Assembly: GCA_035686305.1 (NCBI GenBank)
Contig: DASRZP010000018.1
Location: 1 to 56,253, forward strand
Source: Thermodesulfovibrionales bacterium
GTDB lineage: Bacteria; Nitrospirota; Thermodesulfovibrionia; Thermodesulfovibrionales; UBA9159
Length of the DNA stretch: 56,253 nucleotides
Direction of reading: 5' to 3'
Part shown: positions 45,331 to 55,421 of the stretch, in pieces
How positions within the stretch are numbered: the first letter of the stretch is position 1
How the letters are laid out: every line of letters starts with the position of its first letter
Made by a program: the position numbers and the translations under genes
The notes under the pieces: generated by a model
The model's database searches: none
What the model was told of the DNA's origin: nothing
The model's input: the letters and a program-made list of their open reading frames with translations, nothing else

Positions 45331-46683
45331 TCAGAAAATCACCTGGAGCCTCAGGCCGGGGACGACTGCCGTATCTATGTCCTCCCTGACAACCGTCGGC
45401 ACCGGTCTTCCAAGGATGTCCCCTGTTCTGAGCTTGATGACCTCTTTCTGGCTAGGCCTTATTACCTGTATGTCGGGGCTCAGCTTCATCCACGGCGTTA
45501 TGGCGAAACTGTAGTATGCCTCAAAACCCTGCTCATCCCTCAGAAACTCTCTGGTCTCACGGGGACCGGTGAAGTTCGGATTCTTGACATCCATATAGTA
45601 GTATCCAAGTCCGAATTCATCAAGGGGCCGGCGGGGAATTACGCCCTTTCCACCCAAGCCTATGCTGAAGAAATAGTGAACGGGGTTCGGATTACCGTCC
45701 GAAGCCCCAAAGCGGCCGAACATGCCGATTCCCTGACCCGAACCTTTTCTCGGCTCATACACGTACTGGTCGAAGTTATAGAAGAACGACCAGGAGTTGT
45801 CCTTTTCCTGAATGCTGCGATTCTCTACAAACAAGCGCAGGCTCTGACTAATAGAGGTGTAGTTCTTGGTCGAATAGGTTGCAGTGACTGATTGGTGCCC
45901 CGTCATCCCGAAGAAGTCAGTCCTCAACCGCCCTGACGCTGCATAAGTGGTGTTGCCCTTGAAGAGGTCATTGAAGCCGTCGGAGTTTGCCCTCCCGTCA
46001 CTGCTCATAGCCATCACCGTTATGAGGGCAGCATTGGGGTCGCTGGTTGGGAGTACTATGAGGCCCGCACCGAGTGTGGAATACGGTACGGTCACGAGTG
46101 CTACCGGGTTTATGTTGAATGCAAGGTTGAAGAACTGGGTGTCCCCTTTGCCGTGGGCAAACTCGTTTGCATCTCCTGAGGTGGTGTCCATTTTCCCCGT
46201 TGTCACTCCGACATAATGCGAAAAGAACTGGGTGAAGGTCACATTGGGAATATTGAACTGATCGCTGTTGGGCATCGGATATATCTGATTGCTGTTGACA
46301 GCCATGAGCGAACCGGTCTTGGCGTTGATGGAATTGCCGAAAGTGCCCTCCGCCTCCACCGTCAAGAACCCTCCCGGCCACAACCCCATTTTCTGCGTAT
46401 CCAGGTTGAGCGTGAGATTCCCCCGGCCTCCGTACTCCCATCCTATGCTCTTCCCCCCGCTGACGTTGCCCTGACCGATCTGGGTGAGATTCAGATCGAG
46501 GGTCACGCCCTTCTTGGCCAGATCATTACGGGCCCCGCCCCAATCGCCGGTCAGGGTCGATCTCGACCACAGGTCACCGGAGTAAGTCTGGACCCCTTCC
46601 TGTGCAAATGCCTGAGTGCAGAAAAAGATCCCCAACGATTGGAATACGATTGTCACAATAAATGCTTTCTGCCGTCTCTTCAT
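45331..46683 (-). CDS. OprB-family carbohydrate-selective porin
   Basis: 450 residues with a signal peptide (ending TQAFAQEG), the OprB start WSRSTLTGDWGGARNDLAKKGVTLDLNLTQ, and alternating amphipathic strands typical of a beta-barrel. It ends ...GLRLQVIF, with a C-terminal Phe for barrel assembly. OprB porins admit sugars and other small solutes. It is a single gene, 156 bp upstream of the MCE operon on the same strand. Confidence 0.9.
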   Translation of the reverse strand: MKRRQKAFIVTIVFQSLGIFFCTQAFAQEGVQTYSGDLWSRSTLTGDWGGARNDLAKKGVTLDLNLTQIGQGNVSGGKSIGWEYGGRGNLTLNLDTQKMGLWPGGFLTVEAEGTFGNSINAKTGSLMAVNSNQIYPMPNSDQFNIPNVTFTQFFSHYVGVTTGKMDTTSGDANEFAHGKGDTQFFNLAFNINPVALVTVPYSTLGAGLIVLPTSDPNAALITVMAMSSDGRANSDGFNDLFKGNTTYAASGRLRTDFFGMTGHQSVTATYSTKNYTSISQSLRLFVENRSIQEKDNSWSFFYNFDQYVYEPRKGSGQGIGMFGRFGASDGNPNPVHYFFSIGLGGKGVIPRRPLDEFGLGYYYMDVKNPNFTGPRETREFLRDEQGFEAYYSFAITPWMKLSPDIQVIRPSQKEVIKLRTGDILGRPVPTVVREDIDTAVVPGLRLQVIF

Positions 46684-46907
46684 GTTCTAGTCTCCTCTTG
46701 AGATGTGGATGTACGCCCCAGGGGCGCACTATTTTCCAAGACTGCACGAAAATTATCCCTACAGTCGCAAAACCATTATGTTAGGTAAGGCAGGAGTGGT
46801 GAGAAGCCTTGTATTGCGATACCTTTGATGGTTACCGACTGCCGCCGGTTGCTCAATACAAGAGTCACTTTCGGTGAAGACCTCTGAGTGCCGCACCGCC
46901 GGAAGCC

Positions 46908-46957
46908 CATCGCATGTGCAGGGCTTCGATCCATGCCTGCCTGACAGTTCTTTGCAA
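46908..46957 (+). repeat. Dispersed repeat B, copy 3
   Basis: CATCGCATGTG then CAGGGCTTCGATCCATGCC..., about 50 bp, nearly identical to 34102-34152. It lies 15 bp beyond the stop of the large repetitive secreted protein gene. Confidence 0.7.
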
Positions 46958-46971
46958 TACTACGGTTATCC

Positions 46972-49257
46972 CTAGCGACGACCACGACCGCCTCCGCCAA
47001 AACTTCTTCCGCCTCCGTCGCCCCAGCCTCCGCTGGACCGCTGAAATTGCTGGAATCGCTCGCTCGACTGCGCACCCCTCTGTCGGTTCTGCGCCTCTTG
47101 TTGCAGTCGCTCCATCTGCTGACTGCCTTCAGAACGCTCGGAGGACGAAGGGTGTTGCTGCGCAGAGGTTCCCTGAGTAGAGGTCGGTTTCTGCTGCGTC
47201 GTGCTTGTCGGGGTAGCTGGTTTCTGCACGCTGCTCCAGCTTCCGTTGTCATATTTTTCCCATCCGGAACCTGTATTCTTATAAACGTTGCCGTCATGGC
47301 CGGCATACATGTCGCCGCTCGCGGTCTTGCCCGCGGCGGTTGTTCCGTATGCAGTAGATGCGCCCGCTGCTTTCCCTCCTGAGGATGTCTGCACTGATCC
47401 GGTCGTCCCTTGAGCAGTGGTGTAGTGCTGCGTGTATGCCGTCTGGCCTCCCTTAGACACTACGGAGCTGCCCCACTGGGCATAGGCATTGGAGCCCTGC
47501 TTCGTAGCGCCATAGGTGCCGGTGTACGGGTTATACGCCTGCCCGACAGCAGCGCTGCCATAGGCGGTCGAAGCAGAGGCGGTGCGTGCGTACGTCCCTG
47601 TATACGGGTTGTACGATGCCGTTCTCGTAGCCGACCCATACGGGCCGTATGCCGTCTGAGAGACACCATAGGCGCCTGTCGCCGAATTGTAGTAAGACCC
47701 CGCGCCATAGGTGTACGGGGTCGGGTAGTACGCGGGATACCCATAGACAGGATAAGCGCCGACGTAAGGAGGATAGTAGTACCCCGTCCCTCCGGCGATA
47801 ATGGCTCCCGTCGCTACCCCCATCACAAAGGCACCCGTGTATCCGGCGGTATAGCTGGCCTGCACGCTGCCATCTGTGGTAGTGACCTGCGTAACATAGG
47901 TTACGTTGTAAACCGGCGAACTGGGGGGAATGGTGTATATCACCTGAGGAACGGATTGGGCAGTCTGCCAGGGACCCTGGGGAGTCGTCGATACAAACCA
48001 GATGCCCTGAAGGCAAAGGTAGTAGAGGTCGCCCACCTGGATCACCTTTTGTGACGTGTTCGTGGCGTAATAGAGCGACGTCCCTTCGATGGGAACAAAC
48101 TGAGGAGTCCCGTCATAGGTCACTTTGGCATTTGCCGCCGCAGCCGCAGGGTCCACGGTCACCGTCGTAGGGATCTGGGCCATCAGCACCGCGTCTTTTG
48201 CCTCCTCGGTCCCGGGGACTGATGCCAGCACCTGCGCGGCAGGACTGTTCGGCGGAATTTGGGCAAAGTCCACCGGAAGATTCGGCGTAGCAAAGGTCCA
48301 CGGGCCGTCGAGGCTGTCGGCGCTGAACCAGCGGCCTGCGGTGAGATAGTAATATCTGTTCGCCGAGGTGTAAAGAAAGAGATAGCTCATGGTGTTCGTG
48401 GCATACTGGAGCAGGGTCCCCGGGATTTGGGCATAGGCAGGTTTCCCATTAAAGAGAATGATATCCGCAGGGCTGGTGCTGTAGTATACCGCCGGCACTA
48501 CAGAATCGGATTTTGGAGGGGGCGGCGGGACAAATGCCTTCAGGGCGTTCCACTGTTCCTCTTTCACCACCCTCTTCATGTCTTTCGGCAATTTCTTCGC
48601 CCCCGCCCACGGCCCCTCAAGTGTCGGCGATGCAAGCCACTGCTCGCCCGCAAACAGATAGAACATGGAGTTCGTCGGGTCGAAAAACAGCGGCCAGCGT
48701 GTGTTGACGACATATTCGAGAGAAGTATTCCGGATTGCTCCGCGGACCGGCTGGCCGTCCACATCCAGGAGGATCGCCGGTTTATAGCTGACGAAGATTA
48801 CCGGTGGATCATTTCTCAGTCGCATACCGGGCACGGATTCCTTTTTGGGAACGCACGCCACGAGCCGCTGAAGGGAAATGGAGACGGTCTGCGGCAGGAA
48901 AGTCCTTGCCAGTTCATTCATCCGTGCGGTGGTTTCGGCGTCCAGAGAGGGAAAGTGGAGCTGCACGATCTTTATGTTTGTGAGCAGCACCATCTTGTTG
49001 ACGGTGTCGACTTCTGTGTGGGCTGTCATCACCCCCACGCCGACAACCTGCTTCCCGCCTTGAGGAGTGAGCGTGAAGGCCTGTCGCCAATCGAGCTCCG
49101 TGAAGTTCTTCCAGTCATCAACCTGCGGCTGGTACAGGATAAGCGTGTTTCCGTTTTCGATGCGTTGGCGGGGCCACCCCGGGTCCTGGGCAAAACTCGT
49201 TACCGCTGCAAACAGAATCAGTACCAAACAAGTGATTATGCATTCAATTGTTCTCAT
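46972..49257 (-). CDS. Large repetitive secreted protein with GPW modules
   Basis: 761 residues. Signal peptide (ending VTSFAQD). Residues about 60-440 contain three related modules with the pattern 'Tyr-rich strand, then WF/WL x(4-7) GPW' (EQWLASPTLEGPW, GRWFSADSLDGPW, GIWFVSTTPQGPW). From about 470 the sequence is low complexity: a Gly/Tyr/Pro-rich stretch (YYYPPYVGAYPVYGYPAY), two YNPYTGTY repeats, a Ser/Thr/Ala-rich stretch, and a Gln/Arg/Gly-rich tail (GGGRSFGGGGRGRR). Proteins like this are sometimes labelled carbohydrate-binding family V/XII. Likely surface or extracellular. Function unknown. Confidence 0.8.
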   Translation of the reverse strand: MRTIECIITCLVLILFAAVTSFAQDPGWPRQRIENGNTLILYQPQVDDWKNFTELDWRQAFTLTPQGGKQVVGVGVMTAHTEVDTVNKMVLLTNIKIVQLHFPSLDAETTARMNELARTFLPQTVSISLQRLVACVPKKESVPGMRLRNDPPVIFVSYKPAILLDVDGQPVRGAIRNTSLEYVVNTRWPLFFDPTNSMFYLFAGEQWLASPTLEGPWAGAKKLPKDMKRVVKEEQWNALKAFVPPPPPKSDSVVPAVYYSTSPADIILFNGKPAYAQIPGTLLQYATNTMSYLFLYTSANRYYYLTAGRWFSADSLDGPWTFATPNLPVDFAQIPPNSPAAQVLASVPGTEEAKDAVLMAQIPTTVTVDPAAAAANAKVTYDGTPQFVPIEGTSLYYATNTSQKVIQVGDLYYLCLQGIWFVSTTPQGPWQTAQSVPQVIYTIPPSSPVYNVTYVTQVTTTDGSVQASYTAGYTGAFVMGVATGAIIAGGTGYYYPPYVGAYPVYGYPAYYPTPYTYGAGSYYNSATGAYGVSQTAYGPYGSATRTASYNPYTGTYARTASASTAYGSAAVGQAYNPYTGTYGATKQGSNAYAQWGSSVVSKGGQTAYTQHYTTAQGTTGSVQTSSGGKAAGASTAYGTTAAGKTASGDMYAGHDGNVYKNTGSGWEKYDNGSWSSVQKPATPTSTTQQKPTSTQGTSAQQHPSSSERSEGSQQMERLQQEAQNRQRGAQSSERFQQFQRSSGGWGDGGGRSFGGGGRGRR

Positions 49258-49735
49258 GTTCTCCCAATCTCCTTAGTTTGGTGGATCAAAACATTTCACT
49301 CCTCCTATTTCGGAAAAAGGAGCTGCACCTGAAAACTCAGGGAATGCTGGTACAACGTTTTTTCTTCTCATCTACGTCCTCCTCTCCTGTCGGAAACCCT
49401 CGCCAGGCTCGTCGCAAAAAATAAGAGTTGCTTCACCGTCTCCACTGACTAAAATTTCTGTGTGTCGTCAATGATCGAATGTACTCTATTCTTCTTTTAT
49501 CATGAATCATGGGGCTAGTCAATTAAGATATTTGGTATTGCAGTTATCTTATGTCCTCTGCGGATAAGACATGAAACTGAGATGTCGGTTCTTCTCTCTC
49601 ACGTTAGGTAGTTTGGAATAACAGGGCCCTCCTAATAATCGAAACCGACTCACGTGGGCAACGATTTCTAAATGACATTGCATGTGATATCATGTAGGGT
49701 ATAATAGTAGTAATCATCAAAACTGGAGGCTGAAA
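49258..49735. other. Divergent intergenic region
   Basis: 478 bp between the repetitive protein gene and the DUF4239 gene. It contains the promoter at 49678-49705. No RNA or repeat recognised. Confidence 0.4.
49678..49705 (+). promoter_or_regulatory. Sigma70 promoter of the DUF4239 gene
   Basis: TTGCAT (49678-49683), a 16-nt spacer and a perfect TATAAT (49700-49705). The ATG at 49736 has GGAGG 8 nt upstream. Confidence 0.6.
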
Positions 49736-50500
49736 ATGAGCCCGATTGCAATCTTTTTGATCGCTCTTGCAAGCGTCTTCGGTAGCGCGCTTCTCGGCAT
49801 GATCCTTCGCGCCTATCTGCCCGAACATCATCTGACCGCTGATTCGAGGGATGTCATGAAGATGGGGACCGGCATGATCGCGACGATGGCCGCTCTTGTC
49901 CTCGGCCTGCTCATCTCCTCGGCAAAGGGTACGTTTGACACGATGAACAACGGGCTCAGGCAGACCGCATCGAAGGTCATCCTGCTTGACCGCACCATGG
50001 CCCGTTACGGACCGGAGGCGAGGGAATCCCGCGCTGTTCTGCGTCGTACAGTCACAAACGCGATCAAGCGGATCTGGCCTGAAGAGAAGAACGAGATAGC
50101 ATTTGAAAAGGCCGGCCATGTAGAGGGCGACGTAGAAAGTCTCGATGATAAGCTCCGACAACTATCCCCACGGAACGACGACCAGCGCCGACTTCTGGCG
50201 CAGGCCTTGCAGATCAGCGGTGACATCCAAGAAGGGCGTTGGCTCCTTATCGCCCAGGCAGGGCAGAGCTCAATCCCCATGCCGTTCCTCGTGCTGTTGA
50301 TTTGCTGGCTCACCATCATCTTCTTTAACTTTGGGCTCTTCACTTCTCGCAATACATCGGTGATTATTGTTCTGTTTGTCTGCGCGGTGTCGGCCGCGAG
50401 TTCGCTCTTTCTGATTCTGGAGTTGGACCAGCCTTACGCAGGGTTGATCAAGATCTCCAGTGCTCCGCTGCTCAACGCCCTCGCACTTCTCGGCCAATAG
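49736..50500 (+). CDS. DUF4239 membrane protein
   Basis: 254 residues. Two N-terminal helices (IAIFLIALASVFGSALLGMIL and GTGMIATMAALVLGLLISSAKGTFD), a soluble middle with a conserved LDRTMARYGPEARESRAVLR, and two to three C-terminal helices. This is the DUF4239 layout (bestrophin-like). Function unknown. Confidence 0.85.
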   Translation: MSPIAIFLIALASVFGSALLGMILRAYLPEHHLTADSRDVMKMGTGMIATMAALVLGLLISSAKGTFDTMNNGLRQTASKVILLDRTMARYGPEARESRAVLRRTVTNAIKRIWPEEKNEIAFEKAGHVEGDVESLDDKLRQLSPRNDDQRRLLAQALQISGDIQEGRWLLIAQAGQSSIPMPFLVLLICWLTIIFFNFGLFTSRNTSVIIVLFVCAVSAASSLFLILELDQPYAGLIKISSAPLLNALALLGQ

Positions 50501-50542
50501 ACCCGGAGACATGGTGGTTCTTTTTTGCCTGCTTCATTTCTC

Positions 50543-51271
50543 CTATTGCTTTATGTAATTCAAGGTATTGATAGTAATCTGAAGCCCCTTTGACGGGACA
50601 TTGATCGTCGTCTGCGCAAGGTAGTCCAGGCCTGTCGGCAGCGTCTGAAACACGGCGTTGATCGTCAATGGTGTCCCGTTTGAAACAGCCTGTACCTGGG
50701 CCTGCATCCGGTTCTTCGTCATCCCGTCACAGTTCATGGTCATGTGATCGCCCGGCTGCAAGAAATTTGAAACGTCAACGCGAACGCTACCGGAGCCCGG
50801 ATTCACCCACACCTGTCCCTGCTGGATGAGCTGCTGGATCTGCGCTCCTTTTAACATAAGATAGCCGTTGGCTAATTGGGCCAGCTGCTGGACCTCTTCC
50901 TTCATCTCCTCCGCCTTCTCTCTCTTGATCCGGCCTCGCAGACCTCGTCCGGTGTCCTCTGACGGCTGTGAGCTGATCGGCGTGATCAGCGGCTGCTTAT
51001 CAGGTCCAAAGGCGACCTGCGCGAGCTGTACGCTCTTGGTCTCCCCATTCACCTGCACCTCGGTCCGCTGCTGATAGGAATAACCGGTAAGGGCCTGCAT
51101 GCTCTGACCTATCTGCTGACCGACGGCCGCGAGGATCTGCTGGTTCGCCCCGGGCTCCTGCGCAGAGGCCAAAGGACCGCTCAGGAGAAGAATTCCCAGC
51201 AGACAAAGAATACCACGAACCAGATGCTCCATTTTTCTCGCTTGCTGAACTTCACCGTTTTTCGCTCTCAT
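50543..51271 (-). CDS. Secreted protein of unknown function
   Basis: 242 residues: N-terminal signal (LVRGILCLLGILLLSGPLASAQ), a middle helix rich in Lys/Glu (REKAEEMKEEVQQLAQLANGY), and a beta-rich C-terminus (VSNFLQPGDHMTMNCDGMTKNRMQ, LDYLAQTTINVPSKGLQITI). M14 (51232) is an alternative start closer to the signal peptide. Family not recognised. It converges on the DUF4239 gene. Confidence 0.65.
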   Translation of the reverse strand: MRAKNGEVQQARKMEHLVRGILCLLGILLLSGPLASAQEPGANQQILAAVGQQIGQSMQALTGYSYQQRTEVQVNGETKSVQLAQVAFGPDKQPLITPISSQPSEDTGRGLRGRIKREKAEEMKEEVQQLAQLANGYLMLKGAQIQQLIQQGQVWVNPGSGSVRVDVSNFLQPGDHMTMNCDGMTKNRMQAQVQAVSNGTPLTINAVFQTLPTGLDYLAQTTINVPSKGLQITINTLNYIKQ

Positions 51272-51329
51272 TGTGTCCTCCTTATGGTGTTATTCATGAT
51301 GCTGCGTGCCTTGCCCCTTGAAGCGTCTC

Positions 51330-52634
51330 TTACTTTTCATCAAGTTTTATCACCAGCGGCCCCTTTGCCGCGTCCATGATATACGATACGGGAAGCCCGT
51401 TTCCTAACAACTGCGTCATCGCATGCAAATACTTCCGGATGTGGAGAAAGAACTTCTTGTATCCTGGGCAAAGATAATGGAGACCCGGCTCATTGTAGTT
51501 GGTCCTTGCAAAGCGGTGCTTGGGGCATCCGCCCTGGCAGGCCGCCAAGACCTTACACTCCCTGCACCAGCGCGGCAACGCCGTTTCCTTGCTCACGCCG
51601 AAACCAGAGTGCAATGATCTCTCCACCATCTGTGACAGCGAATCAGTGACGACATTACCCAGTCTGTATCCGGGATAGACACAGTGATCACAGGCATAGA
51701 CATCGCCGTTGTGCTCCATCACGACACAACGGCCGCACTGCTTTGCATGGATGCAGACCGGCGAAGGGTTGCCGATCCATGCGTTGAGCGCCCATTCGAA
51801 GTTCATGACAAAGACCTTGCCCACGTCGTGGCGCACCCATTCTTCATAGATCGCGATAAGAAAGTCGCCGTACTCTTCCGGGATCACAGTCCAGCGAGTG
51901 ACCTCAGTCTGCTGCTCTTCTCTGTCAAGCGCTGCCGGCCCTGCAAGGCGAAGGCCATGGGGCGTACCGCATGCATCGGACATGCGCTCCACAACCGGTG
52001 TGAACTGGATGAACTCCACTCCCTCATTCCTTAAGAATCGGTATACCTCAAGCGGGTATTTAGCCGTCTCACGGGCAACACAAGTCAGCACATTATGTTC
52101 AACCCTGTGTTTCTGCAATAACCTCAGTCCCCGCCTGACGTCATCAAAAGTACCTTTTCCTTTGCGGTTCCGGCGGTAACGGTTGTGGACTTCCCTTGGA
52201 CCGTCAAGGCTGATCCCCACCATGAAATTGTGCTTCTTCAGGAAGTGGCACCACTCGTCCGTGAGCAGCGTTCCGTTGGTCTGGAGGGAATTGGTGATCG
52301 TTTTTTGTCTCATAAAAGGCTTCTGCAACTCAATCACCCTCCTGAAGAAATCTATCCCCAGAAGGGTCGGTTCCCCACCCTGCCAGACGAATTCGACGAC
52401 CGGAGCTGGCTGGGACGTGATGTAGTTCTTTATGAATGCGGAAATTACATCATCAGACATCCGGTATTGCTCTCCCGGACCGAAGAGGGCCTGCTTTTCG
52501 AGATAGAAGCAGTACACGCAGTCGAGATTGCAGAGCGGCCCGATAGGCTTTGCAACGACATGGATACCCCGGCCTGCGCCTTTGTGCTCTCTACCGGCAT
52601 TTCCTTTCTTATCAGTCATAGTCCTACTATTCAT
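51330..52634 (-). CDS. Anaerobic sulfatase-maturating enzyme (radical SAM-SPASM)
   Basis: 434 residues. The radical SAM cluster is C-NLD-C-VY-C in PIGPLCNLDCVYCFYLEKQ. EFVWQGGEPTLLGIDFF is the SAM-binding region, and the SPASM auxiliary clusters follow (CIHAKQCGRCVV, ACDHC, CRECKVLAACQGGCPKHRFA). The enzyme oxidises a Ser or Cys in sulfatases to formylglycine without oxygen. The sulfatase it would mature is the next gene upstream (52897-55404), which has a Ser in the key position. Start ATG 52634 chosen; the upstream frame crosses a repeat. Confidence 0.93.
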   Translation of the reverse strand: MNSRTMTDKKGNAGREHKGAGRGIHVVAKPIGPLCNLDCVYCFYLEKQALFGPGEQYRMSDDVISAFIKNYITSQPAPVVEFVWQGGEPTLLGIDFFRRVIELQKPFMRQKTITNSLQTNGTLLTDEWCHFLKKHNFMVGISLDGPREVHNRYRRNRKGKGTFDDVRRGLRLLQKHRVEHNVLTCVARETAKYPLEVYRFLRNEGVEFIQFTPVVERMSDACGTPHGLRLAGPAALDREEQQTEVTRWTVIPEEYGDFLIAIYEEWVRHDVGKVFVMNFEWALNAWIGNPSPVCIHAKQCGRCVVMEHNGDVYACDHCVYPGYRLGNVVTDSLSQMVERSLHSGFGVSKETALPRWCRECKVLAACQGGCPKHRFARTNYNEPGLHYLCPGYKKFFLHIRKYLHAMTQLLGNGLPVSYIMDAAKGPLVIKLDEK

Positions 52635-52703
52635 CTCATCTTCTTCTATTATTAGGTTTGTTTCTCCACCGCCTGGAAATAGGTGCCGATCAACTAACCA
52701 AAA

Positions 52704-52771
52704 GGGATGCCCGACTAAGAACCTCGGGCATGACGGATAAGGCGCAGAACCTGTAAATATTATTATGAGAC
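52704..52771. repeat. MITE-like dispersed repeat, copy 2 (right half only)
   Basis: GGATGCCCGACTAAG... to ...TATTATTATGAGAC, corresponding to the right half of the elements at 2057-2194 and 56121-56253; the left half with the TTCCCGC palindrome is absent. It lies in the gap between the sulfatase and maturase genes. Confidence 0.7.
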
Positions 52772-52896
52772 GGTTCATGACCAATCATCGAATTGGTGAG
52801 ATCCTTTCGCTCTCGTGTATTCCTCATTGGCGTACCCAAATGCAATGATACAGGCAGTCCCGGACACATTCGAGACTGCCCGCATTCTTCATGATG

Positions 52897-55404
52897 CTAA
52901 TCGCCCATCTTCTTGTCCCGCTGCGCCTGTTCGAGTTTCTTGATGTCCTCGGGCGAGAGCTTCGGCCGGTCGATGGTCAGGGTGATCTTGTTGATCTTGC
53001 CGGTGAAGGTAAAAGGCACCTGGTAATCCGCATCGTTGACCGGCGTTCCAGTATCGGAACCAATGTCAAGGCTCTCGTCCCACTGTAGAATGAACGGGAC
53101 TGTGCGCTCCATCTTCTGATTCGCGACCTCCTTTCCGTCCACTTTCAGGACACCGGTGCCGCCCTGTCCGAGGCCGACTGGGCTGCCGAACGCCAGCGTC
53201 GCCGCACCGAGCCCGGCGTACTTGAAGTCGAACTCAATCATGTGATTGCCGGGTGTAAGTTCCGGCCCTTCCCACTTTATCCGCTTAAGGTCCACCAGGT
53301 TCCAGAGAAACACCGGCTTGCCCTTAAGCACATAGAAGCCGTAACCGCCAAAGCGGCCGCCTTGAGTGATAAGCATGCCTTCAGCGCCGCCCTGCGGGAT
53401 CTCGACCTCGGCCTTGAAGTTATACGAACTGTTCAGGAGGTTCGGCGCGTCGCCGTTGGGGATTCCGGTAAGGGGGCGTGTCCATGTGAAAACGTTCCGG
53501 CCTGCGGTTAGGCTGGGCCGCGGCGTGATGATGCGCGTCTGGACCGAATTGTCGAGCGGCAGCACCTGGTACTTCTCCGCCTCCTTCCAGAAGAGATCCT
53601 GGAGCTCCTTCAATTTAGCCGGGTACTTGGCCGCTACGTCGTCGGCCTGCGTCCAGTCCTTCGAGAGGTCGTACAGCTCCCACGGGTATTCGAGGACGTT
53701 AAACTTCGGTGTAGCAACGTCCCAGGGTGGACGTACAACCTTGGTGCTGGCGATCCAGCCGTCGTGATAGAGTGCCCGGTCTCCGAACATCTCGAAGTAC
53801 TGGGTCTTGTGAGTTGATTGCGCATTCTCATTCTTCTTGTCGAAAGTGTAAAGCATGCTGACGCCTTCGATAGGGCTCTGCTTGATGCCGTCCACGTATT
53901 CCGGAGCCGCGATACCGGTAGCTTCAAGGATCGTCGGGACGATGTCGATCACATGGTGGAACTGGTGACGGATGCCTCCCTTATCCTTGATTACCTTCGG
54001 CCAGGAGATCGCCATTCCTTGCTTAGTGCCGCCGAAATGTGAGACGATCTGCTTGGTCCAGGAGAAAGGCGTATCGAAGGCCCAAGCCCAGCCTATCGAC
54101 ATGTGGTTGTAAGTGCGGTCGGTACCCCAGACGTCATAAAAGTACTTAAGCTGGAGTTCAACCCCAGGGTTGGCGCTATTAAACATCGCGACCTCGTTGG
54201 GGGTGCCGTTGGGTTGCCCCTCGGCGCTTGTGCCATTGTCGCCCTCGATGTAGATGATCAGCGTATTGTCGAGCTTGCCCATGTCCTCGATTGCTTGAAT
54301 CACACGGCCGATCTCGTAGTCAGCATAGGCCACGTAGGCCGCGAAGACATCCACCTGTTTGATGAACAGCTTCTTTTCATCAGGCGTGAGCTGATCCCAC
54401 TTCTTGATAAGGTCGTCTGGCCAGGGGGTCAACTTGGCGTCCTGCGGGATTACGCCGAGCTTTTTCTGGTTGGCGAAGATCGTCTCGCGCAGCTTGTTCC
54501 AGCCCTGATCGAACAGGTGCATGGTGCTGATCTTGTCCACCCATTCCTTGGTCGGATGGTGTGGTGCGTGAGTCGCGCCAGGGACGTACTTGATGAAGAA
54601 GGGCTGATCGGGAGCCAGGGCGTTGATGCGGTTCATATAGTCGATGGCATCGTCCGCCATGGCGGTCGTCAGGTTCCAGCCCGGCTTGCCGACATAAGGG
54701 TAGATAGGCGTGGTATTGCGGACGAGGTTGCCCGGCTCCCATTGATTGGTGTCCCCTCCCATGAAGCCGTAGAAGTACTCGAATCCCATGCCGATGGGCC
54801 ACTGGTCGAAGGGACCTGCCTGGCTCGACTGGAACTCAGGAGTGTTGTGGTTCTTGCCGAACCAGGCTGTGCTGTAGCCATTGTCCCTGAGGATGCGGCC
54901 GATGGTAGCCTTGTCTTTAGTGATAACGCTGTCGTAGCCTGGGAAGCCGGTAGCCTGCTCAGCGACGACGCCGTAACCTGTGGAATGGTGGTTGCGACCG
55001 GTGATAAGTGCAGCTCTGGTCGGTGAGGAGAGCGCGGTCGAGTGAAAATTGGTATAGCGCAGGCCGTCTCTTGCGATGCGGTCGAGTGCAGGAGTCGGGA
55101 TTACGCCGCCGAAGGTACTGGCGACGCCGTAGCCCGCATCATCGGTCATTATCAAAAGGATGTTCGGCGCTCCCTTGGGCGGCACTACCCGCGCCGGCCA
55201 GTATGGCGTTGACTCCTGCGCGGTCTTCCCGATCTTTCCCTCGAACTTTTGCGGCGGCGGCGGGAGCTGCTTGCCGTCGATGGTGGTTGTGGCGCTGGGC
55301 GAACCCGGCACGCCAGTGGTCTCGACAGACAAGGCCGGCGATGCTGCTAACAGAACAGCACCGTTTAGGGCCAGGACTGCTGGTACAACTGTCTTTGTCT
55401 TCAT
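52897..55404 (-). CDS. Arylsulfatase (Ser-type type I sulfatase)
   Basis: 835 residues. Signal peptide (MKTKTVVPAVLALNGAVLLAASPALS), metal site MTDDAGYG (D88, D89), and the formylglycine motif S126-S-P-T-R130 followed by AALITGRNHHSTG. Position 126 is Ser, so conversion needs the anaerobic maturase, encoded downstream on the same strand. Further conserved parts are FAAYVAYADYEIGRVIQAIE and IYIEGDNGTSAEG. The last about 180 residues are a beta-rich domain. It cleaves sulfate esters in the periplasm or outside; the substrate is unknown. Confidence 0.93.
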   Translation of the reverse strand: MKTKTVVPAVLALNGAVLLAASPALSVETTGVPGSPSATTTIDGKQLPPPPQKFEGKIGKTAQESTPYWPARVVPPKGAPNILLIMTDDAGYGVASTFGGVIPTPALDRIARDGLRYTNFHSTALSSPTRAALITGRNHHSTGYGVVAEQATGFPGYDSVITKDKATIGRILRDNGYSTAWFGKNHNTPEFQSSQAGPFDQWPIGMGFEYFYGFMGGDTNQWEPGNLVRNTTPIYPYVGKPGWNLTTAMADDAIDYMNRINALAPDQPFFIKYVPGATHAPHHPTKEWVDKISTMHLFDQGWNKLRETIFANQKKLGVIPQDAKLTPWPDDLIKKWDQLTPDEKKLFIKQVDVFAAYVAYADYEIGRVIQAIEDMGKLDNTLIIYIEGDNGTSAEGQPNGTPNEVAMFNSANPGVELQLKYFYDVWGTDRTYNHMSIGWAWAFDTPFSWTKQIVSHFGGTKQGMAISWPKVIKDKGGIRHQFHHVIDIVPTILEATGIAAPEYVDGIKQSPIEGVSMLYTFDKKNENAQSTHKTQYFEMFGDRALYHDGWIASTKVVRPPWDVATPKFNVLEYPWELYDLSKDWTQADDVAAKYPAKLKELQDLFWKEAEKYQVLPLDNSVQTRIITPRPSLTAGRNVFTWTRPLTGIPNGDAPNLLNSSYNFKAEVEIPQGGAEGMLITQGGRFGGYGFYVLKGKPVFLWNLVDLKRIKWEGPELTPGNHMIEFDFKYAGLGAATLAFGSPVGLGQGGTGVLKVDGKEVANQKMERTVPFILQWDESLDIGSDTGTPVNDADYQVPFTFTGKINKITLTIDRPKLSPEDIKKLEQAQRDKKMGD

Positions 55405-55421
55405 TCCTACGTCCTCCTTTC

